Assembly: GCA_965232465.1 (NCBI GenBank)
Contig: OZ246977.1
Coordinates: 744,001 to 808,000, forward strand
Direction of reading: 5' to 3'
Length of the DNA: 64,000 bases
From: G965232465 sp965232465
GTDB taxonomy: Bacteria; Pseudomonadota; Alphaproteobacteria; JAQWUY01
Positions 8,632 through 18,195 of this stretch are shown here, in pieces. How positions within the stretch are numbered: position 1 is the first letter of the stretch; every line of letters starts with the position of its first letter. A program made the position numbers and the translations under genes. Below the pieces are notes generated by a model. The model worked only from the letters and a program-made list of their open reading frames with translations. It was not told where the DNA came from and searched no databases.

Positions 8632-9174
8632 TTATGAATTTTGTGTATCCATACTGTCTTTGACATTTTGATATTTTGATACCAACGCATCCAATTCATT
8701 TTTGGTACACAGCCCCAATTCCACCGGACTTTCGGGATTGTTGGCTTTTTGGTTTTTGTATTCCATATTATTTTTTACTTTTAAAATGGTCGATTTGGTT
8801 GTACCAATTAAACGCATGATGTCCGCATCGGTGATCTCTTTGTGGTGTTTTAAGACCCATGCAATCGCATGTGGTTTTGCCGCCCGTTTGCTGATGGGGG
8901 TATATCGGGGCGTGCGTTTGCGTTTGGGAAGATCCAGTTTTATGGCTTGTAATGTTGCCGTGCTGTCCGCTTGGCATCGATCCAATTCTTGTTGGGTTAA
9001 GATACCGTCTTGCACGGGGTTAATGGGGTGAATGTTGTTGGCAACTTCGCCATCGGCAATGGCCTGTACTTCCAACACATGCAGACCTGTAAAATCGGCA
9101 ATTTGGGCAAAACTTAAAACAGTGTTGTCAATTAACCATATGGTAACCGCCTTTGGCATCAATAATTCAGACAT
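8632..9174 (-). CDS. TrcR (DUF1013) cell-cycle transcriptional regulator
   Basis: A 180-residue protein starting MSELLMPKAVTIWLIDNT, which matches the DUF1013/TrcR family found almost only in alphaproteobacteria. Blocks LSFAQIADFTGLHVLEVQAIADGEVA and RLIGTTKSTILKVK look like helix-turn-helix segments. In Caulobacter and Brucella, family members act in cell-cycle transcription together with RNA polymerase holoenzyme. Upstream in-frame codons exist, but the family N-terminus fixes the start at 9174. This is one of the best lineage markers in the window. Confidence 0.9.
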   Translation of the reverse strand: MSELLMPKAVTIWLIDNTVLSFAQIADFTGLHVLEVQAIADGEVANNIHPINPVQDGILTQQELDRCQADSTATLQAIKLDLPKRKRTPRYTPISKRAAKPHAIAWVLKHHKEITDADIMRLIGTTKSTILKVKNNMEYKNQKANNPESPVELGLCTKNELDALVSKYQNVKDSMDTQNS

Positions 9175-9295
9175 AATATCGTATTCCTTATCATAAAAAA
9201 AGGCAAACCCAGCTTGCCCAACATGTGAAACAGTATTCTGTACCATACACTATAAATATGAAAAACGCAAATTGATTTTTTAATAGTAAAATTAT

Positions 9296-9543
9296 TATAG
9301 TCAATTAAATTTAATTTGATTGACTACATGCGGTTGCAACCGCTTGCCACGCAGTGGCATTGTGGTGCAGAGCAGGGGTGAGTGCGTGTGGTATTTTGTC
9401 ATGCGAAGCATGGGTAAATCCACATTAAACGCAAGAATGTACAGAGAAGCTGGGGCGTTAGCCCCTTAGACTCACCATATAACCAACAAAATAAAATGTG
9501 CAGTATAATTATGGTGAATCATTTTATACCGGATTGACTATAA
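9296..9543 (+). repeat. 210-bp structured repeat, copy 1
   Basis: The hairpin-rich core begins at GCGGTTGCAACCGC (9330). It contains hairpin GCCAC-GCA-GTGGC (9346-9358), hairpin CATGC-GAA-GCATG (9400-9412), GGGGC-GTTA-GCCCC, and a terminal imperfect hairpin GTATAA...TTATAC, and ends ATTGACTATA. TATAGTCAAT at 9296 mirrors that right end. It fills the gap between trcR and the RNase D-like gene. Confidence 0.9.
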
Positions 9544-9613
9544 TATGCACAACAAAATGTTTTTTTATAAAAAAAGTTTGCATTTTTGCCATAAAGTGCG
9601 TACTTTGTATAGT

Positions 9614-10228
9614 ATGCAGATTTTATTACATAACAATGACCTGCCCGCCCATATAAAGGTATCGGACAGTGTGGCAATGGATACGGAAACCATGGGCTTA
9701 AATCCATTACGGGATCGTTTGTGCGTAGTGCAATTAACTTTTGGGGATGGGGTGGTGCACTTGGTACAATTTGATGGCACGGATTACACCGCCCCTAGGC
9801 TACGTAAAATTTTAATCGATGAACAGATTATGAAGATTTTTCACTTTGCCCGTTTTGATGTGGCGGTGCTGTTCCATTATTTGGGCGTACAAACGCATCC
9901 TGTGTATTGTACCAAAATAGCGTCGAAACTGACCCGTACATATACAGATAAGCATAGTTTAATGGCGTTGGTCACAGAAATTTTAAATGTTAATTTGTCA
10001 AAGCAACAGCAATCTTCGAATTGGGGGGCATCGGAATTAAGTGAAGCCCAGCAACAATACGCCGCATCCGATGTGATACATTTACATACCTTAAAAATAG
10101 AATTGGACAAACGCTTGGACGCAACAGGGCGGTGGGATTTGGCAAAATCTGCATTTGGTTTTATTATGCCCCGTGCAATTATGGATATTCGGGGTTTTCA
10201 GGATATGGATATATTTTCCCATTCATAA
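9614..10228 (+). CDS. RNase D-like 3'-5' exonuclease (DEDD family)
   Basis: A 204-residue single-domain exonuclease. DEDD motifs are visible: DTETMGLNP (Exo I) near residue 22, ARFDVAVLF (Exo II) and AASDVIHLHTL (Exo III). It lacks the HRDC domains of full-length RNase D, as is usual for the short alphaproteobacterial form. It probably trims RNA 3' ends. The ATG at 9614 gives the family N-terminus (MQILLHNNDLP); the frame is open upstream but that stretch includes the end of the repeat. kdsD follows 24 bp downstream, an arrangement common in alphaproteobacteria next to the lpt genes. Confidence 0.9.
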   Translation: MQILLHNNDLPAHIKVSDSVAMDTETMGLNPLRDRLCVVQLTFGDGVVHLVQFDGTDYTAPRLRKILIDEQIMKIFHFARFDVAVLFHYLGVQTHPVYCTKIASKLTRTYTDKHSLMALVTEILNVNLSKQQQSSNWGASELSEAQQQYAASDVIHLHTLKIELDKRLDATGRWDLAKSAFGFIMPRAIMDIRGFQDMDIFSHS

Positions 10229-10252
10229 GGGTATTTGCATGAAGGTATTTAT

Positions 10253-11227
10253 ATGACACACAGCACCATTGCATCACAGGTCTTAAAAACGGAAATAAGC
10301 GGTCTGCAACAGGCACAGCATTTGTTGTGTCATACCCATGTGGCTGCGTTTGATGAGGCGATTGATGCGTTATTAAAAGTTACCACGAACAAAGGTCGGT
10401 TGGGTGTTTGTGGTATGGGCAAATCCGGTTGGGTCGGTCGTAAAATTTCCGCTACTTTGGCAAGCACTGGTACGCCCTCGTATTTTATACATCCCGCCGA
10501 AGCCGTACATGGGGATTTGGGCATGATTACCCCCGATGACGCCATTTTATTTTTGTCAAACAGTGGGGAAACCGCCGAATTATTTGGGGTTTTATCGTAT
10601 ATAAATCGGCATAATATTTTTTCTGTTGCCCTTACCAAGGGGGTGGAATCGACCTTGGCACGGGCGGTGCATGTGGTGTTGCCGTTGCCCCAAGCCGAAG
10701 AAGCATGTACATTGGGGCTTGCCCCAACCACCTCCACTACGGTGAGCATGGCAATTGGGGATGCCATTGCCATGGCGTTACTGGAATCGCGCAAATTTAC
10801 CGTCGAAGATTTTAAGACCTATCATCCCTCTGGACAATTGGGGGCACGGCTTCTGAGTGCCGGGGATATTATGCAAACGGGGGATGCGTTGCCATTTGTG
10901 TCCCCGCATATATCGGTAACCGACACGGCAATCTGTATGCAAAATGGACGGCTGGGGTGTGTGGGAATTTTGGATCAAGGTATCCTGCAAGGGGTGTTTA
11001 CAGATGGGGATTTATTACGATATATCAATGCCAGTGGGGATTTGTCATTACCGATTAAGGAGTGTATGACCGATACACCCATTTGTGTACATCCCCATAC
11101 TTTTGCATCGGAAGTGCTGGGTATATTACAAGATAAAAAAATTGGGGCCGTATTTGTTGTGGATGACACCCGTGTGCCACTGGGGGTGGTGCATTTTCAA
11201 GATTGTTTGAAATATGGGGTGGTCTAA
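10253..11227 (+). CDS. kdsD: D-arabinose 5-phosphate isomerase KdsD/KpsF
   Basis: A 324-residue enzyme that interconverts ribulose 5-phosphate and arabinose 5-phosphate, the first step to Kdo of lipopolysaccharide. A SIS domain (residues about 30-170) contains GMGKSGWVGRKI, HGDLGMI and LSNSGETAE. Two CBS domains follow (about 205-324), including FTDGDLLRYI. GAAGG seven bases ahead selects the ATG at 10253. It is followed by the LptC/A-like gene and lptB, giving a Kdo/LPS-export operon. Confidence 0.94.
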   Translation: MTHSTIASQVLKTEISGLQQAQHLLCHTHVAAFDEAIDALLKVTTNKGRLGVCGMGKSGWVGRKISATLASTGTPSYFIHPAEAVHGDLGMITPDDAILFLSNSGETAELFGVLSYINRHNIFSVALTKGVESTLARAVHVVLPLPQAEEACTLGLAPTTSTTVSMAIGDAIAMALLESRKFTVEDFKTYHPSGQLGARLLSAGDIMQTGDALPFVSPHISVTDTAICMQNGRLGCVGILDQGILQGVFTDGDLLRYINASGDLSLPIKECMTDTPICVHPHTFASEVLGILQDKKIGAVFVVDDTRVPLGVVHFQDCLKYGVV

Positions 11228-11280
11228 GACCAAAAACGGATTTTATACAAGGGATATACAGACCAAGAAAGATTTAAATA

Positions 11281-11967
11281 ATGACCGAACAGCAACATAT
11301 ACACATAAACCGCAAGCTTAGATTTAAAAAAATCCTATCTGTATTTTTTATTATCGGTGGTATGGGCTTAACCGCTATGGTTTTGTGGCCATTGTTTTAT
11401 GCCACGGATGTGGAAATGCTGATTGTTGAAACAGAAAAACCACCTGAATCTGATACGACAATTGTAAATACAGTACAAGCATCAAGTACAGCTGAAGCGG
11501 AACAACGCCCCGTGTCCGATACGAACATGCAAACTGCCCCCCCCGCCTCAGAACACATACAACAGGTTGAACCCACGGCGGTGGTAAAAAAATTATCCTT
11601 CGAAGATAAACAACAACAAACAACCATTACCGCCGAAAGAGCGGAACAAAATGTCAATCATACCCGATTGCAATCGGCACAAATAGCATCGAAACAAAAT
11701 ACCTCTTTGTTACAAGCGGACACGGCTACTATTGATAACACCACCAAACAAGTGGACGCACAGGGGAATGTGTATTATCGGGACAAAGAGGGTGTGGAAA
11801 TTATGTCTGAATCGATTCGCATCAAACAAGATGAACACATAAAAGCATCGGGGGGTGTGGTTATCAGCAGCGATGGGGTTGTTGCCAAATCAGATACGGC
11901 AACCTATGCGGAAAAAGAGGGCATATTGACCATGAGTGGTGGGGTCACCATTCAAATTGATCAATAA
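11281..11967 (+). CDS. Membrane-anchored LptC/LptA-like LPS transport protein
   Basis: A 228-residue protein with a short cytoplasmic N-terminus, one transmembrane helix (about residues 18-40) and a long Thr/Ser/Glu-rich linker (about 55-100). A beta-rich OstA-like domain follows, with repeats such as ADTATIDNTTKQVDAQGNV, ASGGVVISSDGVVAKSDTATY and LTMSGGVTIQ. The anchor is LptC-like, but the C-terminal repeats resemble the periplasmic bridge protein LptA. No separate lptA lies between here and lptB. It may be an LptC with an LptA-like tail or one protein doing both jobs; a separate lptA elsewhere cannot be excluded. Confidence 0.7.
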   Translation: MTEQQHIHINRKLRFKKILSVFFIIGGMGLTAMVLWPLFYATDVEMLIVETEKPPESDTTIVNTVQASSTAEAEQRPVSDTNMQTAPPASEHIQQVEPTAVVKKLSFEDKQQQTTITAERAEQNVNHTRLQSAQIASKQNTSLLQADTATIDNTTKQVDAQGNVYYRDKEGVEIMSESIRIKQDEHIKASGGVVISSDGVVAKSDTATYAEKEGILTMSGGVTIQIDQ

Positions 11968-11979
11968 CCGGTATATATT

Positions 11980-12738
11980 ATGAACGCAGAAAAATCCCAT
12001 ATTCCCGATACATTACCCCAAGGGTTACAGGTCAAAAATTTGGGTAAATCGTATGATGGACGCCCGGTTATTCGGGATGTCAGCTTGGCGGTTACCCCCA
12101 ACGAAGTGGTGGGATTGTTGGGTCCAAATGGGGCGGGGAAAACCACATCATTTTATATTATGGTCGGCTTGGTGGCACCAGATTATGGATCCATATATTT
12201 GGATGGATTAAATGTGACCGATTTACCCATGTATATGCGGGCACGATATGGGGTGGGATATTTACCACAGGAAAGTTCCATATTTAGGGGCTTGACCGTC
12301 GAACAAAATATTATGGCCGTATTGGAAACCACTGAACCCAGCCCTACTGTTAGGGAGGATATTCTGGAAAGTTTGCTGGGGGAATTTTCTATTTCGCATT
12401 TGCGTATGTCGCCCTCTGTTACTTTGTCTGGGGGGGAAAGACGGCGGTTGGAAATGGCACGGGCATTATCCGTCCGCCCCAAGTATATATTGTTGGACGA
12501 ACCATTAGCTGGCGTTGATCCCGTATCTGTATCGGAAATTGCCGAATTGGTATCCCAAGTTAAGAAACAAGGTATTGGTGTGTTAATAACCGATCACAAT
12601 GTACAAGAAACCCTTGGATTGGTCGATAGGGCATATATTCTGCACGATGGTGTGTTATTAAAACAAGGGACACCCGAAGAAATTGTCCAAGATGAAAGGG
12701 TAAGAAAAGTATACTTAGGCGATAACTTTAAATTTTAA
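11980..12738 (+). CDS. lptB: LPS export ABC transporter ATPase LptB
   Basis: A 252-residue ABC ATPase that powers extraction of LPS from the inner membrane together with LptFG. Walker A GPNGAGKTT, Q-loop in YLPQESSIFRGL, signature LSGGERRR, Walker B ILLDEPLAGVDP and the switch His in TDHNVQETL are all present. The block SSIFRGLTVEQNI is typical of LptB. It begins 12 bp after the LptC/A-like gene, so the two are probably co-transcribed. Confidence 0.95.
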   Translation: MNAEKSHIPDTLPQGLQVKNLGKSYDGRPVIRDVSLAVTPNEVVGLLGPNGAGKTTSFYIMVGLVAPDYGSIYLDGLNVTDLPMYMRARYGVGYLPQESSIFRGLTVEQNIMAVLETTEPSPTVREDILESLLGEFSISHLRMSPSVTLSGGERRRLEMARALSVRPKYILLDEPLAGVDPVSVSEIAELVSQVKKQGIGVLITDHNVQETLGLVDRAYILHDGVLLKQGTPEEIVQDERVRKVYLGDNFKF

Positions 12739-12741
12739 ATT

Positions 12742-13872
12742 TTATTGTAAAGCTGATTTTAAAGTATCGCATACCTTTTGTTGGTCGCTTGCTGTTAAAT
12801 ATGGGTGCATCGGCAGGCTTAAGACGGTTTGGCTCAGGTGGTCGCTTATGGGTAAAGTGCCATTTGCAATGATACCATTTTGGTATGCCTGTTGTTTGTG
12901 CATGGGAATGGGATAATATATGGCGGTGGGAATACCATTTTGTTGCAGATGACATTGTATGGCGTGTCGGTTGCTGTTATCCGGTAATATAATCGTGTAT
13001 TGTGCCCATGTGGATATGATACCATCCGCAAATTTTGGCACGGTAACTGTGCTGTGTAACATGTGGTTATATTGTTTGGCGACTTGGTTTCTGGTGCTTA
13101 TTTCTTGTTCAAAAATAGGCATTTTTTCCAATATAACCGCCGATTGTAGTGTATCCATGCGCCCGTTTATGCCAATGCGGGCATTTTTGTATTTATCGCC
13201 TGTGTCTTGTCCATGTATACGGATCGACAGCAATTTTTCATACATATTCGCATCGTTCGTGAAAATGGCCCCCCCATCCCCATAACAGCCCAATGGTTTT
13301 GCGGGGAAAAAACTGGTGGCGGTGGCATCGCCAATCGACCCAATCCTGCGTCCCTTATATGTCCCGCCAAATCCTTGTGCCGCATCGTCCAACACCCGCA
13401 TGTTATTTTTACGGGCTATGTGTGTGATATTGTCCCAATCCGCACTGCGTCCAAATAAATCCACCGCCATCACACATTTTAAGTTTAAGCCCGCATTTTT
13501 GGCGTCTTGTATCCCTTGTTGCAGGCTGATGGCACACATATTAAACGAGTCCCTTTTTACATCGACAAATATCGGTGTTGCCCCCAACAGGACGATGACT
13601 TCGCAGCTGGCGGCAAAAGTAAAAGCGGGCACAAATACCGCATCCCCCCGCCCAATGTTCCATGCCATAAGGCTCATGAGTAATGCGTCCGTACCTGAAC
13701 CGCAACTGATACAATATGTGCTGTTACAAAAATCCGCCAGCACAGATTCCATGTGTTGCACTTCTGGTCCCATAATATATGCCCCATGGTTTAAAATATC
13801 CTGAAAGCGTTTTTCCACCGCAGGGCGGATAAAAGATTGTTGCGTTTTTAAATCAATAAAAGGCATGGACAT
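12742..13872 (-). CDS. DegT/DnrJ/EryC1/StrS family sugar aminotransferase
   Basis: A 376-residue PLP enzyme of the family that puts amino groups on nucleotide-linked sugars. It starts MPFIDLKTQQ-like and has SGTDALLMSL, VFVPAFTFAAS and LDDAAQGFGGTYKGRRIG; the PLP lysine is in FFPAKPLGCYGDGG. The pattern is close to WbpE-type enzymes making UDP-2,3-diamino sugars for O-antigen, but the substrate cannot be fixed. It converges on lptB with three bases between stop codons. Placement by LPS genes is compatible with a surface polysaccharide role. The second Met (13866) is an alternative start. Confidence 0.87.
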   Translation of the reverse strand: MSMPFIDLKTQQSFIRPAVEKRFQDILNHGAYIMGPEVQHMESVLADFCNSTYCISCGSGTDALLMSLMAWNIGRGDAVFVPAFTFAASCEVIVLLGATPIFVDVKRDSFNMCAISLQQGIQDAKNAGLNLKCVMAVDLFGRSADWDNITHIARKNNMRVLDDAAQGFGGTYKGRRIGSIGDATATSFFPAKPLGCYGDGGAIFTNDANMYEKLLSIRIHGQDTGDKYKNARIGINGRMDTLQSAVILEKMPIFEQEISTRNQVAKQYNHMLHSTVTVPKFADGIISTWAQYTIILPDNSNRHAIQCHLQQNGIPTAIYYPIPMHKQQAYQNGIIANGTLPISDHLSQTVLSLPMHPYLTASDQQKVCDTLKSALQ

Positions 13873-14012
13873 ATGGGTAGGGTCTTTCTTTGATATGTTA
13901 CAGGGTAATATGTACCATTATATACAAAATATAAGGGGAAATACAACCGCAATTTAAAAAACACAGATAAAATTTTATTTTATGATGTTACAGATTACGA
14001 CAATTTTTTATA

Positions 14013-14040
14013 TTGACAAAATGTATTTTTTTGTTATAAT
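14013..14040 (+). promoter_or_regulatory. Sigma70-type promoter of rpoD
   Basis: TTGACA (14013-14018), a 16-base spacer and TATAAT (14035-14040), about 40 bases before the rpoD start. This is a near-consensus housekeeping promoter. Confidence 0.8.
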
Positions 14041-14081
14041 GTCGCTTCTGTGTGTTTTATCTATTTTTATGGAGGGGCTGT

Positions 14082-16097
14082 GTGGCGGATGAAAAACAAA
14101 ACGATTTGGAAATGATATTAGAAAAAAAAGCCCCCAAGGTTAAATCGTTAATAGATAAAGGTAAAAAATCAGGATATGTAACCGCCGAAGAAGTGGACAC
14201 CGCCCTTGGTAGTGGTGCTGTGTCCACGGAATATATCGAAGACATTATGTCTGCGTTGGCGGAAATGGGCATTAAGGTTCAAGATTCTGCGGAACAAGAT
14301 ACCCCCCCTGTGCAAAATAGCGTTGTAGAAATCGAAGCTGAATCCACAACCGATGAAGATTCGGAAAATGGGGGCAATATGGCGACTGTGGAAACGGGAC
14401 ACTCCGATGATCCTGTGCGGATGTATTTACGGGAAATGGGTACGGTGGAATTGTTGATGCGCGAAGGGGAGATCGCCATTGCCAAACGTATTGAAGTTGG
14501 CAAAGCGGCGATGATGAGTGCCTTGTGCGAAAGTCCACTTACTATCGAAGCCATTGCCGAATGGCATGATGAATTGGAAAGGGGTACCATTGCTTTGCGG
14601 GATGTAATAGACTTGGATTCCATGGTTGTCAAGCCTACCGAAGAGTATTCCGATGATGCAGACGCCGATGATGTGTTGGACGATGATGACGATGATACCG
14701 ACGACAGCAAAGATGACAACGCCCCCGAATCCACAAAAAATGATTCAGACACGCATACAGGGGATGAATCCAGTACAGAAAATGGTACTTCAGAAAATGA
14801 TACCTCAGAACAAGAGGATAATACGGATACAGGCTCAGGCTTGCAGGCGGTGGAAGAAGAATTAAAACCCCAGATTATAAAAACTTTCGTCCGCATTGGT
14901 CACATTTACAAAGATTTAAAAAAATATCAGGATAAACGCATCGAAGCTATAAGCCAAGGTAAACACCCCACAAAGGTAACTTTAAAAAATTATGATAAGC
15001 ATAAAAAGGCGTTAATTGCCTTATTGTCGACCTTGCAATTTAATGCCAGCAGTATTGATTCTTTGATTCAAAGGCTTTATGATATCAATAAAAAACTGAC
15101 ATCTATTGATGGGCAATTGTTACGCTTGGTATTGCCCTTTAAAATCAAACGAGAAGAATTTTTACAACAATATAGCGGTGTGGAATTGTCGGAACAATGG
15201 GTGCAAACCGTATCGAAAATTGACGACAGATGGCAACAATGTACCGTGGAATGTGCCCCGAAAATTGATGCTTTTATCGAACAGTCGAATTTTATTTGTG
15301 AAACGGTTGGCATGCCTATTTTTGAACTGCGACGGATGATATTAACCGTGCAACAGGGGGAAAGGGCGGTAAATCGGGCGAAAAAAGAAATGGTCGAAGC
15401 CAATTTGCGATTGGTAATTTCCATTGCAAAAAAATACTTAAATCGTGGCTTACAATTTCTTGACCTTATCCAAGAAGGCAATATCGGACTTATGAAAGCG
15501 GTGGATAAATTTGAATACCGTCGTGGATACAAGTTTTCCACATATGCCACTTGGTGGATCAGGCAAGCCATCACCCGTGCCATTGCCGATCAAGCCCGCA
15601 CTATTCGAATTCCTGTACATATGATTGAAACAATCAATCGTTTAAACCGTGAATCTCGTAAAATGATGGCGGATTTGGGGCGGGAACCGACCGCCGAAGA
15701 ATTGGCAAGCGAAATGGATATGCCCTTGGAAAAAGTCCGCAAGGTTATGAAAATTTCCAAAGAACCCGTATCCTTGGAATCCCCCGTTGGGGATGAAAAC
15801 GATTCGACCTTAGGTGATTTTATCGAAGACCAAAACGCCGTATCCCCCTTCGAACATGCCGTGTATAATGCGTTGCGTGGAACGGTAACACGGGTACTAT
15901 CAACTTTAACCCCCCGGGAAGAGCGGGTATTACGCATGCGATTCGGTATTGGCATGAACCAAGACCACACTCTGGAAGAAGTCGGACAAAGGTTCGAAGT
16001 TACCCGTGAACGCATCCGTCAAATAGAGGCAAAAGCCTTACGAAAATTAAAACATCCCATTCGTTCCAGAAAAATGCGTAGTTTTTTGGACAATTAA
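14082..16097 (+). CDS. rpoD: RNA polymerase primary sigma factor RpoD
   Basis: The 671-residue housekeeping sigma factor. Region 1.1 is near the N-terminus, region 1.2 at DDPVRMYLREMGTVELL, region 2 at NLRLVISIAKKYLNRGLQFLDLIQEGNIGLMKAV and YKFSTYATWWIRQAI, region 3 at GREPTAEELA, and region 4 at TLTPREERVLRMRFG plus FEVTRERIRQIEAKALRKL. The non-conserved region carries an Asp/Ser/Thr-rich acidic insert (about residues 190-255). The start is GTG: GGAGG at 14071-14075 lies six bases ahead of it. An in-frame codon at 14052 has no such site. Confidence 0.97.
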   Translation: MADEKQNDLEMILEKKAPKVKSLIDKGKKSGYVTAEEVDTALGSGAVSTEYIEDIMSALAEMGIKVQDSAEQDTPPVQNSVVEIEAESTTDEDSENGGNMATVETGHSDDPVRMYLREMGTVELLMREGEIAIAKRIEVGKAAMMSALCESPLTIEAIAEWHDELERGTIALRDVIDLDSMVVKPTEEYSDDADADDVLDDDDDDTDDSKDDNAPESTKNDSDTHTGDESSTENGTSENDTSEQEDNTDTGSGLQAVEEELKPQIIKTFVRIGHIYKDLKKYQDKRIEAISQGKHPTKVTLKNYDKHKKALIALLSTLQFNASSIDSLIQRLYDINKKLTSIDGQLLRLVLPFKIKREEFLQQYSGVELSEQWVQTVSKIDDRWQQCTVECAPKIDAFIEQSNFICETVGMPIFELRRMILTVQQGERAVNRAKKEMVEANLRLVISIAKKYLNRGLQFLDLIQEGNIGLMKAVDKFEYRRGYKFSTYATWWIRQAITRAIADQARTIRIPVHMIETINRLNRESRKMMADLGREPTAEELASEMDMPLEKVRKVMKISKEPVSLESPVGDENDSTLGDFIEDQNAVSPFEHAVYNALRGTVTRVLSTLTPREERVLRMRFGIGMNQDHTLEEVGQRFEVTRERIRQIEAKALRKLKHPIRSRKMRSFLDN

Positions 16098-16146
16098 CAC
16101 TTGTATTGTCCCCATAGTTTGTGGTACATACATCGTTATATCTTAT

Positions 16147-16222
16147 GGGGGATTAGCTCAGTGGTTAGAGCAGGGCACTCATAATGCCTTGGTCGGGGGT
16201 TCAAATCCCTCATCCCCTACCA
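16147..16222 (+). tRNA. tRNA-Ile2(CAT), lysidine type
   Basis: Acceptor GGGGGAT pairs with ATCCCCT (one G-T pair), discriminator A, CCA encoded. The anticodon loop CTCATAA gives CAT. The body (AGCTCAGTGGTTAGAGCAGG, CTTGGTCG variable region, GGTTCAAAT loop) follows tRNA-Ile2 rather than elongator tRNA-Met, so C34 should be modified to lysidine to read AUA. Confidence 0.85.
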
Positions 16223-16336
16223 TTTTTACATACTCTTACCTTTGCATTTTTTATATTTTTATCCTTGCGTTGTATATTATATGCTTATAAAATATTACAC
16301 AACACGCATAAAATTGCATATATAGGAGAATTTTTA

Positions 16337-17455
16337 ATGGTAAAAACAACACTCGTAGGGTCTTTGCCCCGTCCACAGCAAGTGGTGGACTTTATTTTTG
16401 CCCGGGAAAACAACACACCTTATGACCAACAGGATTTTGATACATGTATGCGGCGGGCCGTATCCGATTGTGTGGCAAAACAAAAACAAGCCGGTATCCA
16501 TATTGTATCCGATGGGGAAATGTCAAAAATTTCTTATGCCACCTATGTAAAAGACCGCTATCATGGATTTTCCGGTGATTCCCCCCGTAATGCCCCTGCG
16601 GATTTATTACAATTCCCTAGCTTTCTTGATCGCATTGCCAAATCGGGGGGGACGCCCCAATATGCCCGCCCCATGTGTACGGGAAAATTATGCCTAAAAT
16701 CCGATAATGAGGATTTACAAAAGGACATTCAAAATTTTAAATCCGCCTGTGCCGAACACGGTATCGAACAAGGGTTTATGTCTACCGCCTCCCCAGGGGT
16801 TGTATCGTTGTTTATGCAAAATGCCTATTACCAAGATCGTGAAGAATATTTGTGGGCGTTGGCGGATGTGATGCAGCAAGAATATGAAAATATTGTACAA
16901 GCGGGCTTTAAAGTACAATTGGATTGTCCCGATCTTGCTTTATCACGGCATATGTTGTTTGCCCATATGTCGGATGCCGAATTTATCAAAATTATCACGA
17001 CCCATATGGAGGCTTTAAATCATGCCCTCAGAAATATTGATGAACAAAATATCCGCCTACATGTATGTTGGGGCAATTATGAAGGTCCGCATTGTTGCGA
17101 TATTGGCATGGATAAAATTTTTGATACCCTGATGTCGTGCCGTACGGGGGCGTTGTTGTTTGAAACCGCCAACCCCCGACACGCCCACGAATCGATGGTG
17201 TTTGCCGAAAATAAACACCGTATCCCTGATACCAAAGTGTTAATACCGGGGGTTATCGATACCACAACAAACTTTATCGAACACCCAGAAGTCATCCGGC
17301 AACGCATTCAAAAGTTTGTTGACATTGTCGGATATGAGAGGGTCATTGCCGGTACAGATTGTGGTTTTGGAACTTTTGCCGGCTTTGGTGCCGTCGACCC
17401 AGACATCGCATATGCAAAACTCCAATCCCTAGCCGAAGGGGCAAAACGGGTATAA
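16337..17455 (+). CDS. MetE C-terminal-like cobalamin-independent methionine synthase family protein
   Basis: A 372-residue TIM-barrel protein similar to the catalytic half of MetE (UROD/MetE-like). It starts MVKTTLVGSLPRPQ and has SDGEMSK, DCPDLA, HVCWGNYEGPH and AGTDCGFGTFAG; His and Cys in HVC and Cys in TDCGF are the family zinc ligands. It lacks the N-terminal MetE domain, so it is a single-domain methyltransferase with an uncertain methyl donor, as in many short MetE-like proteins. AGGAG eight bases upstream of 16337 fixes the start; the frame runs back through tRNA-Ile2, which rules out longer versions. Confidence 0.87.
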   Translation: MVKTTLVGSLPRPQQVVDFIFARENNTPYDQQDFDTCMRRAVSDCVAKQKQAGIHIVSDGEMSKISYATYVKDRYHGFSGDSPRNAPADLLQFPSFLDRIAKSGGTPQYARPMCTGKLCLKSDNEDLQKDIQNFKSACAEHGIEQGFMSTASPGVVSLFMQNAYYQDREEYLWALADVMQQEYENIVQAGFKVQLDCPDLALSRHMLFAHMSDAEFIKIITTHMEALNHALRNIDEQNIRLHVCWGNYEGPHCCDIGMDKIFDTLMSCRTGALLFETANPRHAHESMVFAENKHRIPDTKVLIPGVIDTTTNFIEHPEVIRQRIQKFVDIVGYERVIAGTDCGFGTFAGFGAVDPDIAYAKLQSLAEGAKRV

Positions 17456-17499
17456 TATAGTCGATGTTGTTTTTGTAAAACCTATGGTAAAAATCTGCA

Positions 17500-18072
17500 T
17501 TATTTTTTATCTACAATGGGGGATGATTGTTTATAGGCAATTTTAGATTCTTGTTTTTTATATGCGTATTCAATAGTATGGAATAAATCATGCGTAAGGG
17601 GTTCTAATATGTCCTTTTGACTTTTTAAATCTCCATTTGCCATTATGTGCTGTATATCAAAACCTAATTTTTCAATAATATACCTAGCTACCAAAATGGT
17701 ACGATGGCATTCCAGTGGATCTTTTTCTGAACACATAAGGGCAATAGTATAACGGGCAACACCTTTTTTAATGCGTTGCAATCCCTCTTGAAAATCTTGT
17801 GTATTTGCAATTTTATCATATTGTACTTGTCCTTGTACATAGCATTCGGAATTTTCTGTTCTTGCCCCAAACTCTTTACCCAAAAAAACATATTTGATAT
17901 TATTATATTTTAAAAAAGAGTGTAAGGGGTCTCTGTTGTACTGCGGATGAAATGGACTGTATGGGACACTTCTGACATCTGCCACAACGGATATACTATG
18001 GTGTTGTAACAAACGCAGAAAATAGTCTTGGCTATGTGTGGAATGCCCAATGGTGTAAACAGTATTATTCAT
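17500..18072 (-). CDS. DUF488 family protein
   Basis: A 190-residue protein with the DUF488 N-terminus VYTIGHSTHSQDYFLRLL and the conserved DVRSVPYSPFHPQYNRD, YVFLGKEFGAR and LMCSEKDPLECHRTILVARYI blocks. The Cys in LMCSEKDPLECHR is conserved in the family. Its biochemical function is not established. It stands alone between two plus-strand genes, and its base composition is AT-richer than its neighbours. Confidence 0.88.
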   Translation of the reverse strand: MNNTVYTIGHSTHSQDYFLRLLQHHSISVVADVRSVPYSPFHPQYNRDPLHSFLKYNNIKYVFLGKEFGARTENSECYVQGQVQYDKIANTQDFQEGLQRIKKGVARYTIALMCSEKDPLECHRTILVARYIIEKLGFDIQHIMANGDLKSQKDILEPLTHDLFHTIEYAYKKQESKIAYKQSSPIVDKK

Positions 18073-18195
18073 GTGATGTTACCAAACATAAAAACGCACT
18101 CCTTAATGATAAGGTATCGTAAAAATGGGTAAAAGTAAAATATTTTTTAAATTTACACATGCAATATTTTCAGGTTGTGGTATAATTGCTGTGTT

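Noticed and set aside
14279..14896. A 205-residue Ser-rich minus-strand frame opposite rpoD
   Set aside because: It is the complement of the acidic repeats (GAT/GAC read as ATC/GTC and TCx) of RpoD.
16087..16110. Terminator after rpoD
   Set aside because: GGACAAT/ATTGTCC forms a stem but no T run follows.
16147..16222. Elongator tRNA-Met for the CAT anticodon tRNA
   Set aside because: The D arm, variable region and T loop follow tRNA-Ile2 more closely than tRNA-Met.
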